Of a DNA stretch of 64,000 nt, positions 46,007-58,200 are shown in pieces. The stretch comes from Asterella californica (Eukaryota; Streptophyta; Marchantiopsida; Marchantiales; Aytoniaceae), in contig JAYKYS010000002.1 in assembly GCA_036924285.1 (NCBI GenBank), positions 33,464,501-33,528,500 of the forward strand, in the 5' to 3' direction. Numbering within the stretch: position 1 is the first letter of the stretch; each line of letters starts with the position of its first letter. The notes beneath the pieces were generated by a model. It made no database searches. It was not told where the DNA came from and saw only the letters and a list, made by a program, of their open reading frames with translations. Both the position numbers and the translations under genes were made by a program.

Positions 46007-46142
46007 AGCAAAAGTTCCCAGCAGTTCATCAAGCATGCATATTGGTGAAAAGTGAACACCCGTGTATATATATTCACTTCTTCCAGTTCCCTATATCATT
46101 ATCGGAGCAAAAGTTCCCTAGAAGTTCATCGAGGATGCATAT
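46007..46142 (+). repeat. Two copies of a dispersed motif, 99 bp apart
   Basis: A core like AGCAAAAGTTCCC followed by AGTTCATC and ATGCATATT occurs at 46007 and 46106. Related copies are at 40731 and 50964 (plus strand) and 63139-63157 (minus strand, partial). Several are preceded by GATA/ATCA-type strings. It may be the end of a small dispersed element. Confidence 0.55.
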
Positions 46143-46150
46143 TCTGGTAG

Positions 46151-47890
46151 GACTTTGAATTGGGTAATTTTTCTGGTGTATAATATGTAGGGAGTATTTT
46201 AGTGGTGAAGCTTTATTTAGCTGGTAGCAAGGTCGTTTACACTGACTGAGCCCTCCCCGACCCCACGATCACCTGCCAATCGAGGATGATGGTGTGGGGC
46301 GACCGACCTGGGGACCACGTCAAGGCCTGGTGGTCAGGACTTTGAAGTTTGACACCGATGTGACTTTAGTTTCCCATTCTCGTGTCATCGTAATATTGTG
46401 AATCCGAAACCACATTAACCTATAGCATGGACGAGTCTGTCACCATGGTCAATTATTTCTGCATCGGAGACGGTTCACTGCTGAACTGAGGCTAACTGAG
46501 CAGACTCTTACGAAACTGCACTTTCTGAGTCTCGTCACACGTGAAGAACGTTAACATGGTCACCTTCCGAGATCTCAAAAGTCCGTCACCCTTCAGACCA
46601 TGCAGAATTTCCTCCAGGGATGCCTTGGACTACGGCGACTTCCAAGGTTTTAAGTAAAACGTGCCAAATCTCCGAGTTGGTTAGAATTCTTTCTAAAGTA
46701 ACCGAACCCAGAATCGACCTCTCGATGCAAACTTCGGAGAATTTTCAGACAAAATTCCACAAGTCCGAACTCTGTTTCTTTCGCCGGGATCCTACCGAGT
46801 TCTCACCAAGAAGTTTCCCCACCACTGCATGATGCTGATGATAGTTGAACTTGGAACTTTGATAGCATGATGTAACGCGCTCGTCGGGGTGAATTCCACT
46901 TGTAAGGTTCTACATAACGGTTCTTGGAGCGACACAATAAAAAGATCCTACGGAATACAGTTGTAAATTGGTTCACTAGGACGACGACGTTGGTTGCGGC
47001 TTCGACTTCTGGTCCAGCTTGTAGGACTGTAGCGCTTGATTGAGGACAAGCATGGAGTCAGAATAGAGACCTAGAGCCATTAGGCCTCGTTGTCACAAAC
47101 CTCTGGACTGGGGCCAGATCTATCTGTGGCCCTCCTCCCAGAATGGGAGATCTATCAATCAGCTTCTACATCACAGCTACAGTATCACTCTACGAGGAAT
47201 CAACTGTAAACCTCGACAGCAATGAAATATGACAAGCGTCTGTTAGTCTGGTCTAAGTATCACTTACGTGTCAGTCCCCTGCGTACACTTCCCTCTCGTA
47301 CTTTGGACCAGGTATGATAAAGCACGGTGAAATAGTTTCGTCCTAATACATGTGGTATAGGAAGAAGTGGCTTTCTGCTTTTCCCCCAGTGTCTTTCTCC
47401 TCTAGTTTGACTGTTCTGCAGTAAAGATGCTTTGGGTGAGAGGGAACTTTTCCAACTTATCGTTAGGTACTTTACACTGCCTGGTACACAAGTGAGAAAA
47501 CGTCATCTAGAATAGTTAGGATGTGATCGCGATCACTAAAATATAAAGCTGGTGTGAACTACTTCTCTCTACATAAAACCAAGTGAAAATTTTGTCGTGG
47601 ATTAGTCCGAATCCGGTCGGCAATGATGTGAAACAAGGTATATTAAAGGATTTTCTTTGCAACAGAAGTTGATCTGATTCACACTCTTTCAAGAAAATAT
47701 TGGTGATGGAAAGCAAGACTATGTCCAGTGTTGTAGACTTCTTTCGCTATGAGGCTTTCCGCAGCCGAACGCTGCTGCCCTTTCACACATTGACCTTCCC
47801 GGAAAGAGGACTCTGACTCACTCTACCGATGGGTGCACGAGGTTGTAAACCAGCGAGCTCGTGCCATTTACTTGAGGAGATGGCGCAGTG
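46151..47890. other. Unassigned region of normal GC
   Basis: No domain recognised. The open frame at 46620-46832 is short and motif-free. The composition suggests a decayed gene or element rather than AT-rich spacer. Confidence 0.25.
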
Positions 47891-48031
47891 TTCTTAGAGT
47901 TCTTTTCTCGTTTTTTCTTTAGTGTTCTTCGCTTTATATTACACAATGGTTTCTTTCTGTTTCTTAGAGTTATTTTTCTGGTTTTCTCATTTAGTGTTCT
48001 TCGCTTTATCTTACACGATGGTTTCTATCTA
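47891..48031 (+). repeat. Tandem duplication, 70-bp unit, two copies
   Basis: TTCTTAGAGT starts at 47891 and 47961. Both units contain TTTAGTGTTCTTCGCTTTAT, TTACAC and ATGGTTTCT. Divergence is roughly one base in ten. The open frame across it is hydrophobic only because of the T-richness. Confidence 0.75.
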
Positions 48032-51000
48032 TTGGTCTGTTATGTTATCTTCTCTATCTCCATGCGTGTTCATTAGAAAGTTTATCATATGATCATCGAC
48101 GGCTTATGCAGAGTTATTTTAAGATAACTTGTGGTCTACAGTGTGAGAATTAAAAGACTAACGTCCACATTTGGTGGAATGCTCAACAGACGAACCTTTG
48201 ACGGGAAATATAATTTTAGATGGAGGGTTTGAATAATTAAAGGTTAGTGATGATGGAAGTATTACTATGTCTTAAAAGTAAACATCAATTAGATATGTAA
48301 CTGTGGATGCTTAATGAATGTATTATGTAATGTCAACAAATAGCGTTTTATTGGAGATAAATGTGTGGTGAGAAAGCAATGCTAGAAATGTATCGAGGTG
48401 TATTCGGTGATTTATGGTGTACGTACTCAGACGCCATATTCTGCAAAAATGATATATGTTGGACCATGCACAAAGTTTAGATCAGTCTATTGAAAACAAT
48501 GATATATCCATCTCGTATGGATAAATGTATAATCTATAGTCACTTTTTAGTTTTCAGTTTGAAATATAAAATTGAATGGAAAATATCACCTCTTAAAATA
48601 TTTTATCATCGTTAAGATATTGTATAAGTTATATTCTGGAAGGTACATCTAGTCTTTCGATGAATTATAACAATGTTTTGTATCATAAGGAAAAATATAG
48701 CTTGCACAAAATACATGTCCTATCGAGAAATAAACAACTGAATCGCTTCTCTGGGAGCTCTAGTATAACTCAGTGCATCCAACAAATGGAGTCTGATGTA
48801 AGCTTTGAAAATCTCTAAGATGACCCTTCTCGTCGCTTCTAGATCAGATGCTTGAAATGTACGAATGCTTGACCCAAACTTGGCTAAACATCCCTCGCAG
48901 CATGCATATCCCCACTTACATTATCTCTTCTCATGCAAAGCTATGCAAGCCAATACCTCTAGGTATAAAGCATTGCGAAGCCTCGACTAAGGGGAAGATT
49001 ACCCAAGCTACTTGACAAAAGAGACTAAATAACATCTCGATGCAATTTGATAGGGAGAACTCTCCAAGCATAAGTCTTAGAGAAGTTGTTCACAAAAGGC
49101 TTGAATAAGCCTTTTGTGAACAATTTACTATATACTTCTCATATACTCAATAATTTCTCATATACTATTTAAATAAATCTAAAATTATGTTCAAAGTTAT
49201 TAAAATAAGTTTTCTCGTTCTTGCACATGGTTATTATAAATTACTTCGGTGATTTCTAATATGATAGTAATATCTCTAACTCCAATATAAAATCTCTTAT
49301 CGTGAACAAATGATTTTCTTTTTATTTCACTTAATAATTTATAACTAAAAGTCATTTGATCTTACATAACCTCATTTCCATGTGAAGAGGAAAGAGGTGA
49401 TTATGCAAAGAAGTTGATCGTATGAACGTTAAACCTAGAGGGTACTCTTCCGAATATCCGTTAAATTGAAAACGTTTTTCTTGGCATTCCTTTCCAGTTT
49501 TATGGAAATACACAAAACTTGCGGAGTCGGGGGCCACTCCCTGTTCCCGAACATAAATGAAAATGACAAATGCTTTGTCTAAATTACAGAAATTTACTTC
49601 ATCAGACTCCAATAATGAATATTAGACTCGATCAGCAACCACCTGGAGTAGACAGTCATACAGATCACTTTGCCTAGTCACCGTTATATGTTAGCAAAAA
49701 GAAAACTATTCAAAGTTATTTTTTGATGTAAAGTTATTTTTGCAAGCTTTTCTCACATCTCTCATTTTGTCTAATTGCCGTGTGGTTATAAACAACGTGA
49801 CTTGTATTACTAGCAATTCCATGTACGGGTATGATCAAACAGAAACTTATAAAAAGAGTCTGATCAAGTCAGACATTTGTTCTAGGGGTATGATCAAGCA
49901 AATGCCAGATGCGAAAGGTCCTCAATATCGAAGAGTGACATTTCTCAACGTAGAAACGACAGTATATAAAATTTCCCGTTTTCCCATCTTGCATAATCGA
50001 TGGCTAGCTATGCAATAGCGTGAACAAAATAGCCCTAATACTGAGAGAAAATTAATTTTCTCTGATTTTGTATCTCATCTTTTAAGGTGACTTGGAAAGA
50101 GGAGCTGAAAATGTCTTTGAACGTTGACAGTTAGGTGGTGATCTGAGATGACGAAGGACGGGGGTGGAGCAGGAACCAAGTGCGGTTAAGTTGCAATAAC
50201 CTCACCTTATATCAATTCATTTGCTCTATAGAGAGCTTTAACAGTTGCAGTCCATAGTAGAGTAATTGCAGTAGCCGATGCTACTTCATGTATACCTCTT
50301 ATATGCAGGATTTACCAATGTGTGATATTTGAGGAGCGATAAGTGATTTTAGAGCTACTGATAGCGAGGTTTAGTCTCGATGTAATTTCTCCCTTGGGGA
50401 AGTTAGTTATTTGGTCCCCGGATCTCTCTTCGGCTTGATGAGGTCTTTCCATGAGTTGGCTACTCATTGCTTTGCGTTTTACTTACCACTTCACTTCACT
50501 TTTCTTCTTGCAAAACAACACTTTCAAAGTCAGAAGGTCACTGTGTGTCCTCTTGTCAGGTTGACCATCATATCGGAGGGCAATTCTGAATTCTGGAGCC
50601 TCGACGCAACCCTGTCTTTGTATACTCCGCTTGCTAAAATTGTAGATTACCGGAAGGGAAATTTTATTTAGGCATGAATATATATATTCATCTTCATGCA
50701 TATTAATTTATATTATCTATTTCTTTAGCTGGGAAGGATTAGATAATAAAATAAATATCTTTTATTTTCTTGATTCTTGACGTCTCGCAATTATACTCCC
50801 AATAGCACATATGTCTTTCCTTGCCTTACGGGTTACGTAAAGATCTTCTCTCATCTCCAGTTTCGTATAACATTTAATATGTGGAGATTTTTTTATTTCT
50901 CTTTTCAACTCAATATACGATTTTAGTTTCACACTAAAATAATTTTCTCGATAACAACAAGCAAACAAAAGTTCTCACAAGTAGATCTTGCATGCATATT

Positions 51001-52704
51001 ATTCTCTGTTTCTACAGAAAACACCAGATATAGATAAATCTTTTATCAATTTTATTGGTTTAAATACCGATACCCGAGTGAAAACCATCGGCTACTACTT
51101 ACTATCGCGATAAACAGTACAAGTGAGTTTAGTGTCTCAAATCTCAAAAGTCGTGAGGTTGCAAGATGCTTCGGTTAGAAAGATACACATATTATCAATA
51201 ACTGATCCAAACTAGTTTTCGACTAATAGATCCTTGACTTGTACCTTTTGAAGCATGCTGGTCTGCTCATGCCTTATGGGTTATGTCTTGCTCTTTAGCA
51301 TCACTCTTCTCCGTTAATATTTATTATTTAAAAAAATTTATTATTTAATTTTAGTTTATTCTAAATTATTATGTAACATAATCTCTTTGCTGATAACACA
51401 AACAACACTCGTCAGTTTAAACCAGTTCTGTGCTTGTGTAAACGTGCTCTCATTTTTTGGAGAAGAAAAATATACAAAATTGACGTTCAAAACAGAGAAA
51501 TCGCGTTTTTAGCAAGGACGTTTTTGGAAAATCTCTGTGATATAGATTCAAAAGCTTAGTGTTTTTCAGGGTAAAGAAAGGCTTGGTTTGGTGAAAGGAT
51601 GAACATAGAATAAGAAGCGTGTCATCATAGAGGAAAGGAATATGTAAAACAGAAATATAAACAACATATATTACCCTTAAATCATCAGTCAATGACAAAA
51701 GAAAACCACGAGAGAAACAAGCACGAGAAAAATGAAAGAAACACAAACAATAGAATAATGTATTCGCAGATTTCAGTATGATACATCAAATATAAGAAAA
51801 AAATATTGAATGTCGCTAACATTTGATGAAACGTAGACAAACGGTCAGAATAAAAAACAGACAGGAAAATATAACAAGAAGCACAAATAGACACCATGAG
51901 AACATCATGAGGAGGTAATTCAAGACACATTAAGAAGTCAAAATTGCTTCAACACATGTGATTCATACCTTATGTGGGCAAAGCTGGAATGCAAGAAGAT
52001 ATCAAAATAAACTTGTCCGGTAGAAGCAAGATATGTAATTAATGATGCATACAAAAAAAGAACGGTGAACCAGCAAAAATAACATTAAACAGATGTACAA
52101 TACATGTAAAAGAACAATTGTAGTGAAGTGATGGCCACAGCAGTACAACAAATGATATAGATTGAAAGAAGATAAAATCCAAATTGAAAAGTTTTTGCGT
52201 TCATAAAGTCTACACCATGAGTTGGTACTACATAGATTAAGAAAGACAAAAACATATGAAACGGCTATCAAAGTTCATCTGGGACGCGAGATAGACATGT
52301 TGATGAGACAACTTTTGCCCTCATAAAGACTCTAGCAGTAGAAAGAGCGTAACTGCAGCTGCTCTCACATATCTATCAAAATTGTAGAGTTTTGAGTTTC
52401 CAAGCATGATGTAGTTTTAGAACTGCGTGCATACTTCTTGGCTAAAAGAGAGTTCCGAGCATATCCTCAGTAGTAAGTCTACAAACAAGAATCTGACTCT
52501 AAACTTGAGCTAGACTCATGATCACTGGAGTCACTAGAGTTTTGCATATCAGCCGATGGTACGTTAACTTGAGCATTTGCAACGCTTGGATCTTCTGGCG
52601 AGAACTACGCTAAAAAGACAAGAATAATCTTGGATTACTTTCAGTGTAACAGCTCATAGAACGTCTTGTTAGTTGGAAGCCAAATGCCAAGACCGTCACG
52701 TCGC
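48032..52704. other. AT-rich intergenic DNA, no gene recognised
   Basis: Many short open frames on both strands, several Phe/Leu/Ile-rich on the minus strand (51450-52271) as expected by chance in AT-rich DNA. A 30-bp-period TGATCAAG repeat at 49832-49898 is related to that at 25391. The dispersed core motif occurs at 50964. 48720-49080 has the look of retroelement debris but no motif. Confidence 0.35.
49083..49126. repeat. Strong hairpin: 17-bp perfect stem, 4-base loop
   Basis: TTGTTCACAAAAGGCTT (49086-49102) is an exact inverted repeat of AAGCCTTTTGTGAACAA (49107-49123), with loop GAAT. The stem extends to 20 pairs if one G-T pair is allowed. It is the longest uninterrupted palindrome I found in the window. 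No gene is adjacent. Confidence 0.88.
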
Positions 52705-53830
52705 TCAAGTCAAGAAGCTGCTTGTGAAGTTGACGTTTGTTCCTCCCTTTACCGGTACTCTTAAGGACTTCAGGAAAATAGTGACCACCTTAAGCATCTG
52801 AACTTTCTGTGGCGTACCATTGCATATATACCTCTTTTGGTTCTCTCGATTCAACACCAGAGAAATTCCGGATCTCTGTAAGACCTTCGCCACCCAAAAT
52901 GATTTGTCTTGAACGTGATCTTCAGCAACTACAACGAGGAAGGAATTCATTTGGAGCTCACATAAGTTACAAAGATGATATCTTTGTCGTGAGCCGAGTA
53001 CCAGATACAGGTCATGCCACTCTGGAGTAGACTTCTCTCCTTTGAGCAAAGACCCTTTGGTCAATCTATGTTATCTCCACCAGTGGTTCCATCTGTGCTT
53101 GTCTTCAGCACCTGTGCATTCTTCAGAAAGTCCAAGATCACGGAACTTGAGTGGCAAAGACGGCAAACGAAAGTGGAGACATGGTTTTGCTCTAGAAAAA
53201 ACTCTTTCCACCACACGACGTAGGAATGCGTGAAGTACTTGAAACAGTTCAATCAATGGTTTTTTGAATATCTTCAACTGCCTTAACTGGATCTACGTCT
53301 CGGCCTTCAATTCCAGAACGTTTAACCTCTGAGTATACTTTCAAAGGGTATTGCTATGGACGAGCAACAATGTGCTCTACGTCGTCTCTCGGAAGCCAAA
53401 ACTCATCTGTGGAAAATTGCTTGCTTCATATTCGTGTCTTCTCTTCCAGTTTCTCGATTTTAAATTGTTGGTTGAAAGTAATAGAGCGAATCTTCCTCAG
53501 AAGAGGAGTAGGGTCACGGAACCATTTTGTGAAGTCCCATGTCTCTTTCAGAATAGACACTTGTGGCTTAGGATGATATGATGCTTCAATTGTTGAGACC
53601 AAAGAAGGCAGTGCAAAATATTTCTCTCTTCTAAGACGAACAGAGAAGCGATTGAACATTTGGTCTATCTGATCGTCTGTATATCTTACAAGGAGAAATC
53701 GGATTTTAACTTTCTGAATATACCAAGTTCCACAAATAAACCAGGATAACCAAAAAGAACAGAGTTCTTGTTCTCACATGTTGTGTTGTCCAACTGCAGA
53801 TAGAGGACAAGCCTAGCCACTTATTATATT
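52705..53830 (-). pseudogene. DUF7869-like transposase-type pseudogene, copy 2
   Basis: Reading from about 53800 on the minus strand: LQLDNTTCENKNSVLFGY, then LFVELGIFRKLKSDFSL, a degraded GHTH (RYTDD), QIDQMFNRFSVRLRRE, FALPSLVSTIEASYHPKPQ and SILKETWDFTKWFRDP. After frame changes near 53400, GIxxRAxPCLHF-like and LRDLGL follow; the last block (53064-52705) has VVVAEDHVQDKSFWVAKVL. LxLDN...ENKN followed by (G)HTHxDIDQxFSR and a downstream FWVAKVL-type module is the signature of this family, better preserved than in copy 1. Several stops and shifts. Probably the catalytic gene of a DNA transposon, now dead. Confidence 0.7.
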
Positions 53831-55234
53831 GTGGAGAACATTAACGGTGAGATTTGCATCACTCTTGATATTACCAAAGATCATGCGGTATGGTTGTTTT
53901 CTTTTGGTCTATTCTATCGACCACAACAGCTAAGTACTTCTCAAGAAAAGCAAGAAATTTTCATCAATGCTTACTTAACTTTGCTCTTTCATTCATCTGC
54001 TGATCACGGTTGCACATTAAACCCATGCTGGAATTATCTGCATGAGGCAGATAAAGCAATAAAATTTCTCACAAGTAAACAGATGAGGATTATAACTAGC
54101 GAAACTTAGTAAAATCAAAGTAGTGACAAGAACTAACATTTCAAAAATCTTTTATGATGGCAAAATATGCAACAACAATTAGGCTAGATCCAACTACTAA
54201 TGCTTCAACAAAACCATGAAAAAGATAAACTACTATAAATTATATGCTTAAAAATATTTGAATCTTATGAAAGCAAAAGCTTTGAAAGATAATTGCTCCA
54301 CAGTGAGCAAAGACTTAATGATATTAAGCTCTAACCTTAATATTAAAGAACAATAATTTTTAAATGATGAATGGATATATGTTATTGAAAGCGATAAAGA
54401 AGCTGATCTGATCATTGGCAAACAAGATAACCATACAGTCGACAATCTATTATAATAAACATACAACTACTACAAGGAGAAACTTATCCTTATCTCTTTG
54501 GACAACAGCATGGTCACTTTTGGCTTTCAACTTCGAGCAAATCTCACACACAGCGAATCTATTTCTTTTAAGAATCTTGACATTCCAAAACTCTTTTCTC
54601 CAATGAGTTCTGAAACAAGAGAAATTTAGAGTATTCAAAAAGGCTTTGATGACAAGAGCGGTCCTGTGAACCTTAGACTTCGTGAAATTATCAAGCAGAT
54701 GGTAAGTAGGTTGCTTCGACAAACACTCACAGTAACTCTTGAAAAAAGAATCTAATCACTCAACCAAGAAACCTCTTGCTGCTGTAATGTGGCGTCCACC
54801 ACAACCATCAATTGTAAATTTTGGCCCCTCAAACCTTTAAGTCTCCGTAGTCGTTTAATCCTCACACGGCTGGAAAGATGACTTACAAACTAACCGTACT
54901 CCAAGCAATGAGTCTTTCGACCCTTGTCCAAGCAACCCCAAGAAAGTATCAAGTTTCTCGACTTTGAAGTCTGTCAAAAGTAATATGCACGGCACTGTTG
55001 GATAGCTATAGACGAAATCAGCTTAAGGTAGTTTCTCCTGCAACAGACAAGCTGTTTCGGTCTCTTGATGGAATCAATATCCGAATTGTCTAGTTTGAAC
55101 AGATTGTCTATATGACTTACTGGGAGTGACTTGCAAAGATGATTTTTTACCCGTTTGGGTTTGGAACCTCGAAGTGTATCTGGATGCTCCAAAAGACGGT
55201 TAGGACCGTGAATGACGATAGGTGAAACCGCTTC
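53831..55234. other. Intergenic or decayed transposon flank
   Basis: The part next to 53830 may continue the upstream (N-terminal) region of the minus-strand pseudogene, but I find no firm motif. The remainder holds no recognised gene. Confidence 0.3.
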
Positions 55235-58200
55235 AGCATCATGTCAGTGTTGAAGTGGTATTGTGAAGGTGATGTGGAGGTAGATCAGCACGTCTTCGTG
55301 TAATCTTTTGCTCTGTATCTTGTCATTCTTGGTCAGTCTTATATCACTATCGTGCGGACGGAGACCAAGGTGATGGACGATAGATCTCATTATGCTAAGA
55401 TCCGTAGTCTAGATGATAGACATTATATTCAGTTTTTGATCATTCGTACAAACCACGGACGAAATAGACTAATCTTGAGAGATTCTCGTATTTGTAGAAG
55501 TAAGGGTTTTCAAAATCTACTCTTATAGGAAGGGATAGCAAGAGTGAAAGATCTATTACTACAATGATCTTGCTTGAGCGCTAGGATCACATGGGCTAAT
55601 GAAGAAGCTGCTCAAGATTCTAAGAGTATGCATGGTGTATAGAGTTGGAGATATGATTTGACGAGTTTTAGTTCTGATGATTGGAGTGAGTTCACATAAG
55701 TAGAGGATTTGAATGTAAAGAGTAGGAGGTAGATATAGAAACATGTAGCAGGTTTGCGTTGTACAAGAGTTGTGAAATAAGATGAGATGATTTCTAGTGT
55801 GTATGAGGAATATTGTCGGTGCACAGTCTTTTGTTCATTGGTTAGATGATGTAGATAAGATGATGGAGCAAATGGAAGATAAGGTGGTGATTCTCATTCA
55901 TTCTTGCAAAGTCTACGAGGAGATTGTCTCGTACTTGCAGTATCGTCCTCATCCGAGACTAGAGAGTGAATAGAAGGATGCAATATGCTGATGTGACTCT
56001 CGTCAAGAAGCAGAGGTACACCACAAATATAAAATTGTAGCAAAGAAGGTGAAGCCAATGGCGACTCAATTACCTGTTGATTCACAACAGCAGATGGAGT
56101 CTATATCCACTAAGCATGTACTGTAAACCCTCCGCAGTCATAGCGATAAACTACCTTCTGATTTCTCAACCCCCACGATAGTCATCGATCAATCTACCAC
56201 ATGTCAGATCTGCTTCTCACTCAAAAGTCAGCTCTGATGATTTTGATGGAAGCACCCCATTAACTTGAAAAGAAAATGCTAAATTCAGTCATTCACAAAC
56301 TCATAAATTCACAAACTAAATTTCTTCATTCTAACGAAATGTCTCAAGTTCTTACATTATAAAATCTTGCACTCTCTATATTACTCAAATGTCATTACAA
56401 CAATGTGAAAACAAGGATGAGGAGCTCTTCTCTACTCCTCTGTTTATACATTCTACGTTTTTACTTTGGTACTCTCCGATAACTCAGTCGTAACTATTTT
56501 TATCGAGTTTTACTAAGATATTATCTAAGATAAAAGCATTACACATGAGCTTATTCCTTCAAAGTCAACAACTTCTAGAAGGATTCTAGAATATTCTCAA
56601 GAAATCTAGAATTTCCACCTCTCTCTACACTAGGACTCACTAAAAAGATGACATGTGGAATCTCTTTTTATTTATAATGCCCACAAAGTCAATAACTTTA
56701 GTCCCACTACTAATATCAAGTCAACAAGGAGATAATGAATATTTTCCACCTCCTTTCTACCTCTTAAACAAGATAACAAGATAGTAGTGCTCACTACATA
56801 AGAAATATCTGAATTCTGCCCAAAAGGACACATAAGTTTAATAATAATTAACTTTAGCTAGTCATGACTAACTTGATACCTCTTTAGAGTACTTGGACAA
56901 CAAATAAACATTCTCCAGACTTAGTTATAACTAAAAATATTACTAATAAGCAAACTTCTTATGTGTAAAAGAAGTCATTTCAATACTTAGAAATCCTGCA
57001 CAAATAGGGCATTAGTCTACTTGAGAGACACTCGAAGATAGGAGGGGGTGGATCCTTGACTGAAGTAGAGAAAAAGACTTCTGAGCAGATGATTGTTAGC
57101 CTGGTAAAGCATTTTCTTTCTCAGTTGAGGAGATTGGTTGTGTGGATCCTAGTGTGACATCTCCGATAGTTTTCTTCACTATGCCACACGTACCTTAGGA
57201 CTTGAAGCTGATTCTAATCTTTCGTGTCTTGCTATCAAAGCTCATTGAGCTATTGAAGGAGAAGATGCGGATGAGTATTCTTGAACCATCTATGGCTCCA
57301 TACTCAAGCCGATGGTTCACAATACTTAAGAAGACAAGAGCTTTGTGCTTTATTCATGACTTACAATCTGTCAACAACATCACAATTCAAAACGTTGAGA
57401 CAAGATCGGTAGTTGATGAGATAGTTGAGATGTTTGCTGGAAGGTAGGTCTATTCTATCAGAGATATGTTTTCAGGTTATGATCAGTTTCAACTTGCGTT
57501 GGGATTGATGCATATGTGCACTCTTCTTCAAGGAGCGACCAACTCAATAGTCTATATGCAAAACATGATGCATAAGATGTTACGGGAGTTTCTATCTGAT
57601 ATCACTATCTCATTTTTGGATGATATCCTCATGAGAGGTTGTTTGGTAGAAGACAAGGACGAAACTATGACTTCTGATGGTTGTAGAAGGTTTATTGCGA
57701 ACCATATTCGAGATGTAGGTTAGATTCTAACATGTTTGAAGGAAGTGCACCTCACTCTATCAGACACCAAGTCTCATTTTTGAATGTCAGAGATTGTGGT
57801 GGTTGATCATTTGTGCAGTATTTTTGAGAAAAGATTGAACACGGAGAAGGTAGATGTTATAGCAAGGAAGTAAACCTGTAATAATATCATTGAGGTATGA
57901 CGTTTCTTAGGAGCTTGTGTGTTCTTTTGCATGAGTATTCCTCATTATGCACACGTTGCAGAGGCTTTGTATGCACTTTTGAGAAAGAGGAAGAGGTTTA
58001 CTTTGTGGTAAGACTATCATGAGACGATGGAATGACTGAAGGAGATTTTGAAGTCTCCACTTGTACTAAGGAGACTTAACTATGAGAGCGAGAGACCTGT
58101 TATACTAACAGTGGATACGAGTCCAAAAACGATTGGATGAGCAGTTGGTCAAGAAGATGCAGATGGTGTGCGGTTTGTTTCTAGAGTTGGAGCCCAAATC

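Noticed and set aside
46240..46330. GC-rich stretch with GACCCCAC and GTGTGGGG as a structured RNA
   Set aside because: The complementary segments are short and imperfect and no RNA family fits.
51450..52271. Minus-strand Phe/Leu-rich frames as membrane proteins
   Set aside because: They overlap in AT-rich DNA, lack motifs and look like chance open frames.
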